A stretch of DNA of 64,000 nucleotides from Eurosta solidaginis (Eukaryota > Arthropoda > Insecta > Diptera > Tephritidae), in NCBI RefSeq assembly GCF_040869045.1, contig NC_090319.1:47216779-47280778 (forward strand), given 5' to 3'. The notes under the pieces were generated by a model. It saw only the letters and a list, made by a program, of their open reading frames with translations. It was not told where the DNA came from and searched no databases. The position numbers and the translations under genes were made by a program. Shown here one piece after another: positions 11,873 through 23,109 of this stretch. The first letter of the stretch is position 1. The number at the start of each line of letters is the position of its first letter.

Positions 11873-12557
11873 CATTCCCAATTTAAATCCCTCAAGCCAA
11901 GAGAACTGATAGGGTTCATCATGGAAGTCGGATGGGATGAGGTGCTGACCAAAGGTCGCAGTGCAATCCTCAATAAATTATCTATCTATCGAACGGAGAA
12001 GGAACGAACCAGTAGTGGTTAACTGTGTAAAAACAGGCCAAGCTGCACTAGCGCCGTCCTGTTATGAGCGTTAGTGGAGTTCAGAATTGTGGTAGTGATA
12101 AGCACTTTACGGAAGTCATGCTTACGGCTGGATAACCGAACAATTTCATTTAATTGAGGGAATCATAACGGCTTTAAACGTTTTCGTTACTGGCTAAAGG
12201 GATAATATCGGTAGATACTGGCTGGGTTCTGGTTTTTCTCTGTTATTCTGGAAAGGCATAGGCTTTTAACAACAAGTAGAAAAAATGTCCTAGGCTACTG
12301 ATGCCCTCATGGCCAAGGTGTTTTGGCATCGGTATAGGTCTTCCGTCTGGTACAATTGACATGGAAGGCTTGGCCTTTTCAATAACTTCTTTAACCTCTG
12401 TTGAGGTAACGGTGAGGGTTGACTCGTCATGCTTGTGTTTATGCCCGTTGATTTGGACGATATCTAGCATTGTCAACTGAAGTATGCATTGCAAATTGGC
12501 TACAGAAAGCACTAGCTCATTTCCTCGAGCCGACAGATGAAATTCTAGTCAAATGAA
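11873..12557 (-). pseudogene. LINE fragment, N-terminal RT region (second copy)
   Basis: This is a direct repeat of 10469-11131, with about 90 percent identity by eye. An 89-codon minus frame (12243-12512) reads STEVKEVIEKAKPSMSIVPD and then RPIPMPKHLGHEG. These are the K-P-S-x-x-x-x-P-D-G and K-H-L-G signatures near the start of Jockey/R1-type reverse transcriptases. It lacks the catalytic YADD part. The copy also contains the CTGATAGGGTTCATCATGGAAG block, which matches 10510-10530. Confidence 0.7.
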
Positions 12558-12806
12558 TATATATATGAAAATGAACTAGTATTAATAACACCACAAAATT
12601 ATAGTCAATGAATCATTCTAAAACTGACCTGTATGATGAACGCCACACAATTCCAGTCAATTAACTACTCATACACTAACTAGTATGAATAACACCACAA
12701 AATTATAGTCGATGAGCTATTCAAAAGCTGACTAGTATGAATAAACTCACAAAATTCTAGTCAATGAACTAGAATGTTTGCTGACTACTTTGGCTTTTGA
12801 CTGCAG
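12558..12806 (+). repeat. Short ACTAGT-bearing direct repeats ending in TTTTGACTGCAG
   Basis: Three imperfect repeats of the form CTAGTATGAATAACACCACA followed by AAATTATAGTC occur at about 12570, 12670 and 12735. The last ends at TTTTGACTGCAG (12795-12806), the inverse of the CTGCAGTCAAA that starts each 307-bp unit. This could be the right terminus of a composite element running from 8518 to 12806. Confidence 0.5.
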
Positions 12807-13897
12807 GAATCTTACGATCAAATACAGAAGACTCAGAGAGCACGCCATTAAAAAGCGTAAAAGAATTGGCACATAGAATAAAAAACTATGACGAAAAAAT
12901 ATGCAAAAAAAATGCCCAATCTTTTCGTGAGCGAAATGAGAAGATTGAGACAATACTATCGTTAAAGCAGGGTTGATTTTTTATTTCCTATAATTCGTTG
13001 CACAAAAATTCACATAAAGGCAACTGACGATTTATTGCATATGAGGTGACAAATTTATGCAACTGCGTGATAACGCACCGGCTCGTGAGTGACCTTAGTA
13101 AATCACCACAATAAATACAATAGAAACAAACAAACAGAAACAGGCCTACAAGAGGTGATTAAATCGTTGATTATTTAGCTGTTTATAAACTACTCGAGCG
13201 TGCAAATTAACTGAAATAAGCAGGTGTTCATGGTTCGGAAAAAGAGAGAACATCACACGCATATACGCACACGTGCATACATTTATCAATTTAATTTTAT
13301 TAATTCAAAAGTAGTTTCAACGCAGCCATTGTTTACATAACCGAACGTTTTCTTGCAGGGAATATTAACTGTTCGAAGCATTGTTTTGTACATTGCATTT
13401 CAAATGCAATGGATTTTTGGCATTGCATTATGCAGAGTTTGTATCATTTGCATTTGTGTATATCTTGTTGTTGCATAGCGAATGGTATGCAATGAAAATT
13501 TGCTACACATTGATGCAAGACCATTTTACCTAAACGTGAACTGTCCTATAGGTTTGAGTATACTATAATTTTCAAGGATTATAAATAATTCGTTGCATAT
13601 ATTTTGTTGTTCTGATTTAAAAATTCGTGCAAGGCATGCATTCCGTGAAACACGTGCACTATTTGCTATTTGGTCCCTATTTGCACTATTTGGGTCCCTA
13701 TTTTGAGCTTCTCTGATTGCTTAAAATTAGGTATTTATTATGTAATGTGTGTAGATCGGCGTCGAAATGACGCATTCTACATTGGTTTATACGCCAGATT
13801 ATTCGCTTTTATGAAACATTTTTATAGGATTTCAAACAAAGAGTATTTTATATATACATTGCTTCTACAAATTGCTTCTAATGAAATATACATATAT
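12807..13897. other. Non-coding stretch
   Basis: No gene is recognised. Around 13390-13510 there are several GCATTGCATT and TGCAAT words in both orientations, but no clean unit. The 77-codon frame at 13670-13903 runs into a TIR and has no motif. Confidence 0.4.
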
Positions 13898-14782
13898 GGG
13901 TGATTCTCCGCGAGCTTACAGTTTTGTGTCTTTTCGAAATTTGAAATATATTAAAGCATTTTCTATGAATAAAATAATGTAATTTAGTTAAAATTATGTT
14001 CTTTTTAAAGTTTCATGTTGCATTTTATTGACTGGTCATAAGTTTTATGAAGTTATAGTTCAAAATACCCTACAAATGTCACAACCGTGGCATGTCCACA
14101 ACCACATTTTTCATGAAATTTTAGGTGGTAACTTTTTTAATCTTTAATTACACGAGTAATAAACTATCATTATATTAAATAGTTGACTTAATCCGCAATA
14201 TTAAATATTGTTTTAATGATAACATTTCGGTTATCTCTTTGCAATTTGATTTTGAAAAGTGTCCATGAGTTTTTGAGAAAAAAAATGTTTTTCAAATCGT
14301 AAGGTTGGCACTGCTTTATTGCACACTGGTTTGTGACATATATGAATTTTGATCACCAAGTGTCCCCCAAATTAATGCTTTCAGTCTTAAAATATCTAAT
14401 ATCCATTTTTAAACACTGAAGAATTGGAAAAACGGTACGTATCAAAAAATCGTTTCACAAACGTGGCACTTGTATCTTTGTAGTTTTAAGTTAAATACCG
14501 TCTATTGTACCATTTTTCTTTAAAGTTTGCTGACATAACCTTTAAATTTTACCGAAAATCTTGCGAGTCATACTAGCTTTAATGAGCAATTTATTGTCAA
14601 AATGTCACAAACGTGGCAGGTTTCAGTATCAAGAACAGAAATTAATAGCTGTAGCTCGACCACTTTGGGAATGTTTTTTAGCTATAAAACCTCATTGAAA
14701 AATGATTGAAAATATTTGAAAATCGAATTTTTTTTTCCAAAATTTTGGGTTAGTAAAACTGAGAGCTCGCGGAGAATCGCCC
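13898..14782. mobile_element. 885-bp TIR element (non-autonomous DNA transposon)
   Basis: The ends are GGGTGATTCTCCGCGAGC (13898-13915, continuing to 13925) and the inverse of GGGCGATTCTCCGCGAGC (ending at 14782). The terminal inverted repeats are about 28 bp with three mismatches. The element lies in ATATAT sequence on both sides, compatible with a TA or ATATAT target duplication. No transposase frame exists. Inside, the word CACAAmCGTGGCA appears three times (about 14081, 14459 and 14607). The superfamily is undetermined. Confidence 0.8.
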
Positions 14783-14785
14783 ATA

Positions 14786-14823
<38 letters not shown>

Positions 14824-14826
14824 CAA
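14783..14826. repeat. (AT)n microsatellite followed by poly-T and A runs
   Basis: About 13 AT dinucleotides are followed by about 17 T residues. They abut the right end of the TIR element, so part of the AT repeat may be the expanded target duplication. Confidence 0.8.
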
Positions 14827-15039
14827 AAAAGGAATCATCGAAAGACTTGAAGTCAATGTGTGGGGCTTCAACCTACACCAAACATCCTACCGTCTAAATA
14901 CCATTTCCTCGCAACACAACTGTCAAGTAATCCGTCTGTATGTGGACTGAGCGCTAGGCTCTCTGTTTGTCGGAATCACATTGCTATACTTTCGCAATCG
15001 CACAGCATAGTATAAACTGGAACAGGAACGCGTATGCAC

Positions 15040-16110
15040 ATAGTCTACTTACTTAACTGGCGATTATCCGTATAAATGGTTATGGCCGTCCAATAAGGCG
15101 CAGCACTCTGTGTAGCAGACTTAACTTTCCCCATTGGTCACACTAAAGGAACAAATTGGGGGCCACCCACTTCCTCCTCCATTCTTCGAAGATTTTAGGA
15201 CGGAAGATATAGCAGGACGGGTACGTGTCTTGTAGAGCATGGGTTTCGTTTACCGAGGGAGGACTTTACTTTTCAATTGCCTTCTTAGTCCAAAGTAGCA
15301 TTTATTGCAAATAGCGATTGTTGTTTGTGTTAATTCTGGTTCGCATACAAATTAGGTGTTTTACAATTTCGAAGTTGTGGCTGCTAGCTGTGGCGTGGTT
15401 TCCAAGGAGCAAATGCGCTGATTTTTTTTGTTGGCCGCAGATAGATACTTCGTTTCGCCTTATGCTCCATCAAACCCATTTTTTCGCTTCTTTCAAATTT
15501 TATGGAAACGAGTCTGCTGATATCAATGTCGTTGGCATATTCCGGTAGTTGCATGCTCCTATAGAATATTGTTGCAGAGCGGTTGAGTTCTGTAGCTTAT
15601 AGCTCAAGCATCAAGTTAAAGAAATCGCACAATGCAGAAGTCTGTATGAAACCTCGTTTAAATTCGAGCGGCTCAGAGAGGTGCTTTCCAATTCTGACTG
15701 AGTTGATGGTGTTACTTGACGTCATTTTTTACAGCCGCATAAGTTTTTCGGGGAAATAAAATGCAGACATAGCGCCATATAGGCAGCTGCTTTTGCTGCT
15801 GTCGAAGGCGTCTTTAGAATCCACGAAGGGTTTTGTGTGTAAGTTCCTTTTTCCCGAGTTTTTACGAGATTTAGAGCGTTGTGAAAATCTGAGCGATGGA
15901 CGATTAACCAGATCGAAAGTCGGTGGGCTGCAGTCTTCCGCACAATTGACTTGACAGAATCTTATATGTCATTATAAGAAGGCTGGTTCTGCGATATTTG
16001 ATGTAGTTTTCAGGATCTCCATTCATGTGCACAAGGCAAACAATATTTAGGTTACAATCGTCGGGAAGTTCCTCGTTCGGGCATTAGTACTTTGTATAGA
16101 AGTTTATGCA
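15040..16110 (-). pseudogene. Degraded RTE-clade LINE, 3' part (older copy)
   Basis: On the minus strand this repeats the order of the RTE relic at 16155-17651. It has a 3' end at ACTTACTTAACTGGCG (15048), a block matching the 16600-16660 segment near 15190-15250, and the MALCLHFISPKNLCGCKK equivalent near 15722-15790. The divergence is much greater, with many frameshifts, so this insertion is older. The two copies lie head to tail with about 45 bp between them. Confidence 0.65.
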
Positions 16111-16140
16111 TGTGCTTACCAGACCCTGTTGTCGTTGTTG

Positions 16141-16154
16141 TAGCAATAAGGATA
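16141..16154 (+). repeat. Left 14-bp target-site duplication of the RTE insertion
   Basis: TAGCAATAAGGATA here is repeated perfectly at 17652-17665 on the other side of the RTE relic. Confidence 0.85.
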
Positions 16155-17651
16155 TTTACTTACTTACTTAATTGGCGCTTAACCGTCTAAACGGTTATGA
16201 CCGTCCAACAAGGCGCGCCAGTCGCTCCTTCGCTTCGCCAACCGGCGGCAATTGGTCACAACAAGGGAGTTTAAATCGTTTTCTACCTGGTCCTTCCAAC
16301 GGAGTGGGGGCTGCCCTCTACCTGTGCTTCCATAGGCGGGTTCCGACCGAAACACTTTCTTGCCCGGAGCATCATCTTTCATTCGAATTACATGGCCTAG
16401 CCAGCGCAGCCGCTGCGTTTTAATTCGCTGGACTATGTTGATGTCTGCGTATAGCTCGTACAGCTCGTCATTAAATCTTCTTCGGTACTCGCCATCGCCA
16501 ACGCGTAGAGGTCCATAAATCTTTCGAAGAACTTTTCTCTCGAACACTCCCAAAGCCGCTTCATCTGCTGTTGGCATGGTCCATGCTTCTGCCCCATATA
16601 GCAGGACGGGTACGATAAGTGACTTGTAGAGTATGATTTTCGTTCGCCGAGAGAGGACTTTATTTTCAATTGCCTACCTAATCCAAAGTAGCATTTATTG
16701 GCAAGATTGATTCTTCGCTGGATTTCAGTGCTGATGTTGTTGCTAGTGTTGATGCTGGTTCCCAAATAAGCGAAGTCTTTTACTATTTTAAAATTACGGC
16801 TGCCAACAGTAGCGTGGTTGCCAAGACGCGTATGCGCTGACTCTTTGCTGGATGACAGCAGGTACGTCGTTTTGTCCTCATTCACCATCAAACCCATCTT
16901 TACCACTTATTTTTTCAGTTTGGAGTAAGCAGAACTAACAGCGCGGGTGTTTAGGCCGATGATATCAAAGTCATCAGCATATGCCAGTAATTGCACGCTG
17001 TTATAGTATATTGTTCCAGTGCGGTTAAGTTCTGCAGCTAGTAAAATTTTCTCCAGGATCAAATTAAAGAAATCGCACGATAGGGTTACCCTGTCTGAAA
17101 CCTCGTTTAGTTTCGAACGGCTCGAAGAGCTCCTTCCCAATTCTGACTGAGCCGATGGTGTTGCTCAACGTCATTTTGCACAGCCGTATAAGTTTTGCGG
17201 GGAAACCATATTCAGACATAGCGGCATATAGGCAGCTCCTTTTCATGCTGTTGAAAGCGGCTTTTGAGTCGACGAAGAGGTAATGTGTGTCGATTCTCTT
17301 TTCACGGGTTTTTTGCAAGATTTGCGGCATTGCGAAAATCTGGTCGATGTTAGATTTACCAGGTCTGAAGCCGCACTGATAAAGTCCAAACAGCCGGTTC
17401 ACGGTGGGCTTCAATCTTTGGCACAATACACTTGAAAGGACTTTATATGCTATATTAAGAAGGATTCCACGATAGTTGGTGCATTTTGCAGTATCCCCCT
17501 TCTTGTGGACTGGGCAGAGCCCATATTTTGCTAAGAAGCTGCTGCATACGCCCTACCAACTCCTCGCCGCCGTACTTGAATAGCTCCGCAGGCAGTCCAT
17601 CAGCGCCCACGGCCTTGTTGTTTTTCAATCTGGTTATAGCTATACATATTA
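16155..17651 (-). pseudogene. 5'-truncated RTE-clade LINE, RT and C-terminal region
   Basis: Minus-strand pieces in several frames spell a reverse transcriptase. They are KNNKAVGADGLPAELFKYGG near 17600, QCGFRPGKSNIDQIF near 17360, the A-motif equivalent HYLFVDSKAAFNS near 17270, KRGFRQGNP near 17090 and AYADDFDIIG near 16980, which holds the catalytic YADD. The C-terminal LRWLGHVIRMKDD near 16370 and RGQPPLRWKDQVENDL near 16270 are typical of RTE/BovB-type proteins. Three frameshifts and one in-frame stop break it. The 3' end is a run of TAAG-type tetranucleotides. It is flanked by 14-bp duplications and lacks the endonuclease part. Confidence 0.88.
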
Positions 17652-17665
17652 TAGCAATAAGGATA
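17652..17665 (+). repeat. Right 14-bp target-site duplication of the RTE insertion
   Basis: This is a perfect copy of 16141-16154. It shows that the RTE insertion ends at 17651 on its 5' side and that the sequence from 17666 onwards is the older host sequence. Confidence 0.85.
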
Positions 17666-17869
17666 CACTCACCTTTAAAATACAAAGGGTTTGGGGAGTG
17701 TCATTGATGATGATGGTCCTTTGCCATATGCAGATCCGGTACGTTTCGGAAACAAGCACCATTAAGATACTAGCCCGACCATCTCGGGGCCGATTTTGTG
17801 TGACCAAATAAAACTTTCTAAGTCATATCGCACTCCCATTCCCTAGATCCACGAGGAAATTTGGGTTGA

Positions 17870-18843
17870 CAGAGCTCCGGCTGCTAGAAAAGCAGGATTC
17901 ACGACGAGTAGGTGAGGTTTCTGGCCCAATTCTTTTGAACGAAATAAACTTTAATGTCCCATCACGAGTGTCAAGACATTACACACCTCTTCCTTTGAGA
18001 CAGTGTGAACTAATCTCGAATTTAATGAAACTTTTATATGGGCCGAACTTCAAGAAATCGGTATCCCACCATATTTGCGGCAGATTTCCATGCAGTAGAA
18101 GTCTGTGGTAGAGAATGTGTGCGGATAGGCTAAACAACGAAGAACATCTGCATTCTGTCGGCAGCCAGGCGACCCTACGCACCTTGCAATCCTACGCAAT
18201 TACATCTAAGCTAGTGGATAACTTCACTGAAATCCTTAATGCCCCGGGAGCCAAGAACAAGGTTTTGTTAGGATGGGTTCCCGGACATCAGGGACATATG
18301 GTAATGACCATACAGATTACATAGCAAAGCAGGTTGCTACGGCAGCATTCTATGCTCCAGAGCCCTTTTGTGGACCTACAAAAGCACACACCAAAGAAAC
18401 TATACATAGTTGGGAATCTAAACAATTCACACGTCACTGGCTTGACTGACCAGGGCAAAGACAGGCCAAACTGTTTATATTTCCGGCAAAGAAAGTATCC
18501 GTCAAACTAATTAATCTAAGCAGGGAGGACAAAAGGACTCTCACTGGGTAATATACGGGACACTGTGGTCTACGATATCACCTAAGTAAGTTAAAGCTAT
18601 CCGATACTCGTGACGTTTCTGTGAGCTGGAGGATGAAATGCCGGTTCACATTCTCTGCGAATGCGTTGCTCTGGCTAGGCAGAAATTCTCCCATCTAGGT
18701 GGTGTGACTCTTAATCCCTATGCGATATGGTGTAAAACGCTTGACGAGCTACTTAGATACATCAAAAGCCTTCAAATACAAAATAAGTATGAAAGGTCAT
18801 GCACAATAGAATTCCACAAAGGTCACAGTGTTTCCAGGCCTAG
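17870..18843 (+). pseudogene. Jockey/R1-type LINE fragment with RNase H and C-terminus
   Basis: On the plus strand, ILLNEINFNVPSR near 17930 resembles the end of a Jockey RT. Next comes an RNase H block (HSVGSQATLRTLQSY near 18150, where the usual S-D-S is S-V-G-S, so the catalytic aspartate is lost). It continues to KNKVLLGWVPGHQGH near 18270. The tail VHILCECVALARQKFSHLGG near 18645 is the cysteine-histidine stretch after RNase H in R1/Jockey-like elements. The next 200 bp carry the C-terminal KTLDELLRYIKSLQ and end in an (AAT)n tail. Stops and frameshifts make it a pseudogene, and two subfamilies may be joined near 18050. Confidence 0.75.
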
Positions 18844-18861
18844 TAATAATAATAATAATAC
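18844..18861 (+). repeat. (AAT)n tail of the LINE
   Basis: Five to six AAT triplets lie directly downstream of the LINE C-terminal frame. Such simple-repeat 3' tails mark several non-LTR clades. Confidence 0.7.
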
Positions 18862-19189
18862 TCAGCTGAAGATTTTTGTTCTGTAGCTGAACAGTTTTAT
18901 ATCTCGACGCTTAAGAAACCTCCGCCTATAAACAACTCGTCAAAAACAAATCCGTGCGTCTTGCGGATGCGCCACTCGCGTCGGTTGGGCAGGCTGTGGA
19001 GGGTAATTAATACCCTTTAATACCGTTGGGTATTATTATCATTTCTATTGACAATTGGGTTGAAGAAGCCATAATGGCGCTGAAGACCACTTGAAAGGAT
19101 TGCGCTACACAACCATCTAATTAAATTTGGTATTTTAGTCACCTCTTCATACCTTGGGTATATTATAAGCACCTTAGCCAGCTGGGGTT

Positions 19190-19640
19190 AGGTTCCTCAC
19201 TGTCGTATTTGAATAGTTTCGCAGAAAGTTCATCAGCGCTTGCGGTCTTGCCGTTTTTTTAATCTGGTTATCGCTATTCTTTGCTCATCATTATAGTCGG
19301 GAGGGGGAACAAATATTCCATCATTGTTGATTGCGATGTTTCATCATCTCTCCTGTGCAGTAGCATAGAGAATTCTTGCCTTCACAATCTCAGCCCCCTT
19401 TTGGCATCGGTGACTTGGTCGCCTTTTTCGTTCTTACACAAGTTTGTCCTCGGCTTAGAAAACTAGACCAACGCATATGCTTTATGGGTACCTCGACCGG
19501 CATCTGCAAGGTAGTTGAATTTCCGCAAAACCTTTTTAACTATGAAAAATATTTGCTAAAATATTTTGATGTCACTTTTACCGGGAAATTCGATGTAGTA
19601 AGCGAGAACGATAGCTTCATGCCATGACGGCCACTAATGG
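19190..19640 (-). pseudogene. RTE-clade LINE fragment, N-terminal RT
   Basis: The minus strand repeats the 17560-17640 part of the RTE relic, with a K-N-x-K-x-x-x-x-D-E-L-x-A-x-L-F-K-Y equivalent near 19200-19265. It then extends further upstream towards 19520. It is therefore a separate copy or a displaced 5' piece of the same family. No long frame survives. Confidence 0.55.
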
Positions 19641-19732
19641 TTGAGGTGATTTTAAAATTAAAATTGGTAAATTTAATAGAATTGGTTAAAAAAAAACTTA
19701 TAAATTTTGCTATGTCCACATTTTTGTAACAC

Positions 19733-19744
19733 TAAAAACACAAG
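19733..19744 (+). repeat. Left target duplication of SINE copy 1
   Basis: TAAAAACACAAG is repeated perfectly at 20111-20122. Confidence 0.8.
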
Positions 19745-20110
19745 GCGGCCACCGTGGTGTGATGGTAGCGTGCTCCGCCTATCACACCGTGTGCCCTGGG
19801 TTCAACTCCCGGGCAAAGCAACATGAAAATTTTAGAAATAAGGTTTATCAATTAGAAGAATATATTTCTAAGCGGGCTGGCCCCTTGGCAGTGTTTGACA
19901 AGCACTCCGGGTATATTTCTGCCATGAAAAGCTCTCAGTGAAACCTCATCTGCCTTGCAGATGCCGTTCGGAGTCGGCATAAAACATGTAGGTCCCGTCC
20001 GGCCAATTTGTAGGGAAAAATCAAGAGGAGCACGACGCAAATTGGAAGAGAAGCTCGGCCTTAGATCTCTTCGGAGGTTATCGCGCCTTACATTTATTTT
20101 TTTTTTATTT
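19745..20110 (+). mobile_element. tRNA-derived SINE, copy 1 (full length)
   Basis: The head reads GCGGCCACCGTGGTGTGATG with an A-box-like TGGTGTGATGG. A perfect B-box GGTTCAACTCC lies near 19799-19809, the spacing of an internal pol III promoter in a tRNA-like head. A roughly 300-bp body follows and ends in GCGCCTTACATTTA and a T/A-rich tail. Twelve-base direct repeats flank it. Three further copies lie at 27851, 30021 and 36296. The 3' body does not match either LINE type seen here, so the partner LINE is unknown. Confidence 0.85.
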
Positions 20111-20583
20111 TAAAAACACAAGTCAATACATATGTATATGTAAGTAATAAGAGTTTATAGAAAAATATATATAAAAAAAAAATTACGAAAAATTAGCGCA
20201 TTATAAATAGGTGGGAAATTAATAAGTTAAGTAAATAAGTGCATAAGTAGTTACTATAACAAAATTACTAGTGTATAAAAAATGTACATGAAATTTAAGT
20301 GTTTTTCTTCGTATGTTTTTATTTGTACTTATATATTTAATTTCGGTGATATAAATATAAGAGATAAAGAAGGAGTGACAACAACGTACATATAGAGATA
20401 ATAAAAAAAAAAAAAAAAAAATGGTTGAAATTAAAAAGAAAATAATCAGCTTGTTTTAATTGAAGGAACAGATTGTTAAAGAACATTAAAACATGATCAA
20501 ATAATGGTGAGTAAAATAAGAGTTAAACTGACAACATATTAAATATTCTGGAACATAATAGAGATGATTTTTTAAACGGTTTT
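20111..20583. other. AT-rich non-coding DNA
   Basis: The first 12 bases are the right SINE duplication. The remainder has A runs (20401-20420) and no gene. Confidence 0.5.
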
Positions 20584-22637
20584 TATACTCAGTTGAGCAG
20601 AGCTCACAGAGTATATTAACTTTGATTGGATAACAGTTGGTTGTACATATATAAAGGAATCGAGATAGATATAGACTTCCATATATCAAAATCATCAGTA
20701 TCGAAAAAATATTTGATTAAGCCATGTCCGTCCGTCCGTCTGTCCATTAACACGATAACTTGAGTAAATTTTGAGATATCTTGACGAAATTTGGTATGTA
20801 GATTCCTGGGCGCTCATCTCAGATCGCTATTTAAAATGAACGATATCGGAATATAACCACGCTCACTTTTTCGATATCAAAAATTACGATAATTCATTAC
20901 CAAAGAAGGATAAAGCGATGAAACTTGGTAGATGCGTTGAACTTATGACGCAGAATAGAAAGCTAGTAAAATTTTGGACAACGGGCGTGGCACCGCACAC
21001 TTTTAAAAGAAGGTAATCTAGAAGTTTTGCAAGCTATAATTTGGAAGTCGTTGAAGATATCATGATGAAATTTGGCAGGAACGTTACTCCTATTACTATA
21101 TGTATGCTTAATAAAAATTAGCAAAACCGGAGAACGACCACGCCCACTTTTAAAAGTGAAATTTTTACAAAAAATTTAATATCTTTACAGTATATAAGTA
21201 AATTATGTCAAAATTCAACTCCAGTTATGATATGTTGAAACAAAATACAAAAATACAAGAAAATTTCAAAATGGGCGTGGCTCCGCCCTTTTCATTTAAT
21301 TTGTCTAGGATACTTTTAATGCCATAAGTCGAACAAAAATTTGCCAATCCTTATGAAATTTGGTAGAGGCTTAGATTCTAGGACGATAACTGTTTTCTGT
21401 GAAAAAGGGCGAAATCGGTGGAAGCGACGCCCAGTTTTTATACACAGTCGACCGTCTGTCCTTCCGCTCGGCCGTTAACACGATAACTTGAGCAAAAATC
21501 GATATATCTTTACTAAACTCAGTTCACGTACTTATCTGAACTCACTTTGTATTGGTGTAAAAAATGGCCGATATCCGACTATGACCACGCCCACTTTTTC
21601 GATATCGAAAATTATGAAAAATGAAAAAAGTGCCATAATTATATACCAAATACGAAAAAAGGGATGAAACATGGTAATTGTATTGGTCTATTGACGCAAA
21701 ATATAACTTTAGAAAAAAAATTGGTAAAATGGGTGTGACACCTACCATATTAAGTAGTAGAAATTGAAAAGGTTTTGCAGGGCGAAATCGAAAGCCTTTG
21801 GAATCTTGGAAGGAATACTGTTCGTGGTATTACATATATAAATAAATTAGCGGTACCCGACAGATGATGTTCTAGAGTTACCCCTGGTCCACGTTTATGG
21901 CGATATCCAGAAAAGGCGTCCACCCATAGAACTAAGGGCCACTCCCTTTTAAAACACTTATTAACACCTTTCGTTTGATACCCATATTGTACAAACAAAT
22001 TCTAGAGTCACCCCTGGTCCACCTTTATGGAGATATCACGAAAAGGCGTCCACATATAGAACTAAGGCTCACGCCCTCTTAAAATACTCATTAACACCTT
22101 TCATTTGATACTCATATCGTACAAAGAAATTCTAGAGTGACCCCTGGTCCATCCTTATGGTGATATCTTGAAAAGGCGTCCATCTATAGAACTTAGGCCC
22201 ACGTTCTTTTAAAATACTCACTAATACCTTTCATTTGATACCAATATCGTACAAAATAAATTCTAGAGTCACCTCTGGTCCACCTTTATGGCGATATCTC
22301 GAAAAGTCGTCCACCTATAGAACTTAAGCCCACTTCCTTTTAAAATTATCATTAACACATTTCATTTGATACCCATATCGTGCAAACAAATTCTAGAGTC
22401 ACCTCTGGTCCACCTTTATGGCGATATCCCTCAATGGCGTCCATCTATAGAACTAAGGCCCATTTCGTCTTAAAATACTCTTTAATACCTTCCATTTGAT
22501 ACACATGTCATACAAACACATTCCAGGGTTACCCTAGGTTCTTTTTATAACATGGTGATTTTCCCTTACTTTGTCTCCACAGCTCTCAACTGAGTATGTA
22601 ATGTTCGGTTACACCCGAACTTAGCCTTCTTTACTTG
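20584..22637 (+). mobile_element. DINE-1/mini-me-like element, copy 1
   Basis: The start is TATACTCAGTTGAGCAGAGC. A matching subterminal inverted repeat AGCTCTCAACTGAGTA lies at 22581-22596. It is followed by a hairpin GTTCGG-TTACAC-CCGAAC (22603-22620) and the 3' terminus TTACTTG in front of a T run. A GTCC-type microsatellite lies at 20727-20750, two related core modules follow, and a ~129-bp minisatellite occupies the last third. That combination matches published descriptions of DINE-1/mini-me elements, regarded as non-autonomous relatives of Helitron/Helentron rolling-circle elements. There is no target duplication and no coding capacity. Confidence 0.8.
21860..22560 (+). repeat. ~129-bp minisatellite inside DINE-like copy 1 (about 5 units)
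   Basis: Units recur with TTTGATACCCATATCGTACA, then a TCTAGAGTCACCCCTGGTCC segment, then CGATATC-x-CGAAAAGGCGTCC. There are about five units here, against about twenty in the copies at 49925 and 56176. Confidence 0.85.
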
Positions 22638-23017
22638 TTTTTTTTTTTTTTTTGTAGTTTCAAATAAAATAAGTTCGTATGGTTCAAACATCTTAGAAAT
22701 CATGTTCTTTATGCCACTAATATAACTCTTCCATATGAGATATATCTCTCAGATAGTCTCTTGAGTCATTTGCAAATTAATTTATTTTATATTTATTTAT
22801 ATATTTATATTCATACATCACGAGAGTGCACTCACAGACAAAACTTTACAATTTTTTGCTTATTATAAATAATATATGTTAAGTGAACAATATAAAAATT
22901 ACAAGATTATACAATAGCAGTGTTAATCAAAACTTACATATAGTGAAGCTACAAATATTTAGAGATAAATAAAGCAGATATAAAAGAACCCCATGGAGTG
23001 TTAAGTTCCCGTAAACC

Positions 23018-23109
23018 CTTTTTTCTTGAAACAAGTTAGAAGTGCTTATGCTACTAATGCATCTATAATTGGTAGCATAAGTACTTCTAACTTGTTTCAA
23101 GAAAAAAAG
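23018..23109. repeat. ~40-bp near-perfect inverted repeat (hairpin) in the LINE
   Basis: The left arm, 23018-23058, contains TTCTTGAAACAAGTTAGAAG. The right arm, 23068-23109, is its reverse complement with about two mismatches. The loop is only about nine bases. It sits inside the LINE C-terminal region and is not part of normal LINE architecture. Confidence 0.85.

Noticed and set aside
16172..16423. 83-aa plus frame over the RTE 3' region
   Set aside because: It lies antisense to the conserved RTE C-terminal LRWLGHVIRMKDD frame. A related antisense frame also recurs at 30532-30801 only because that region is another RTE copy.
19745..19830. Functional tRNA gene
   Set aside because: The tRNA-like head cannot be folded by eye into a complete cloverleaf with discriminator and CCA-side pairing. 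It continues into a SINE body found in four copies.
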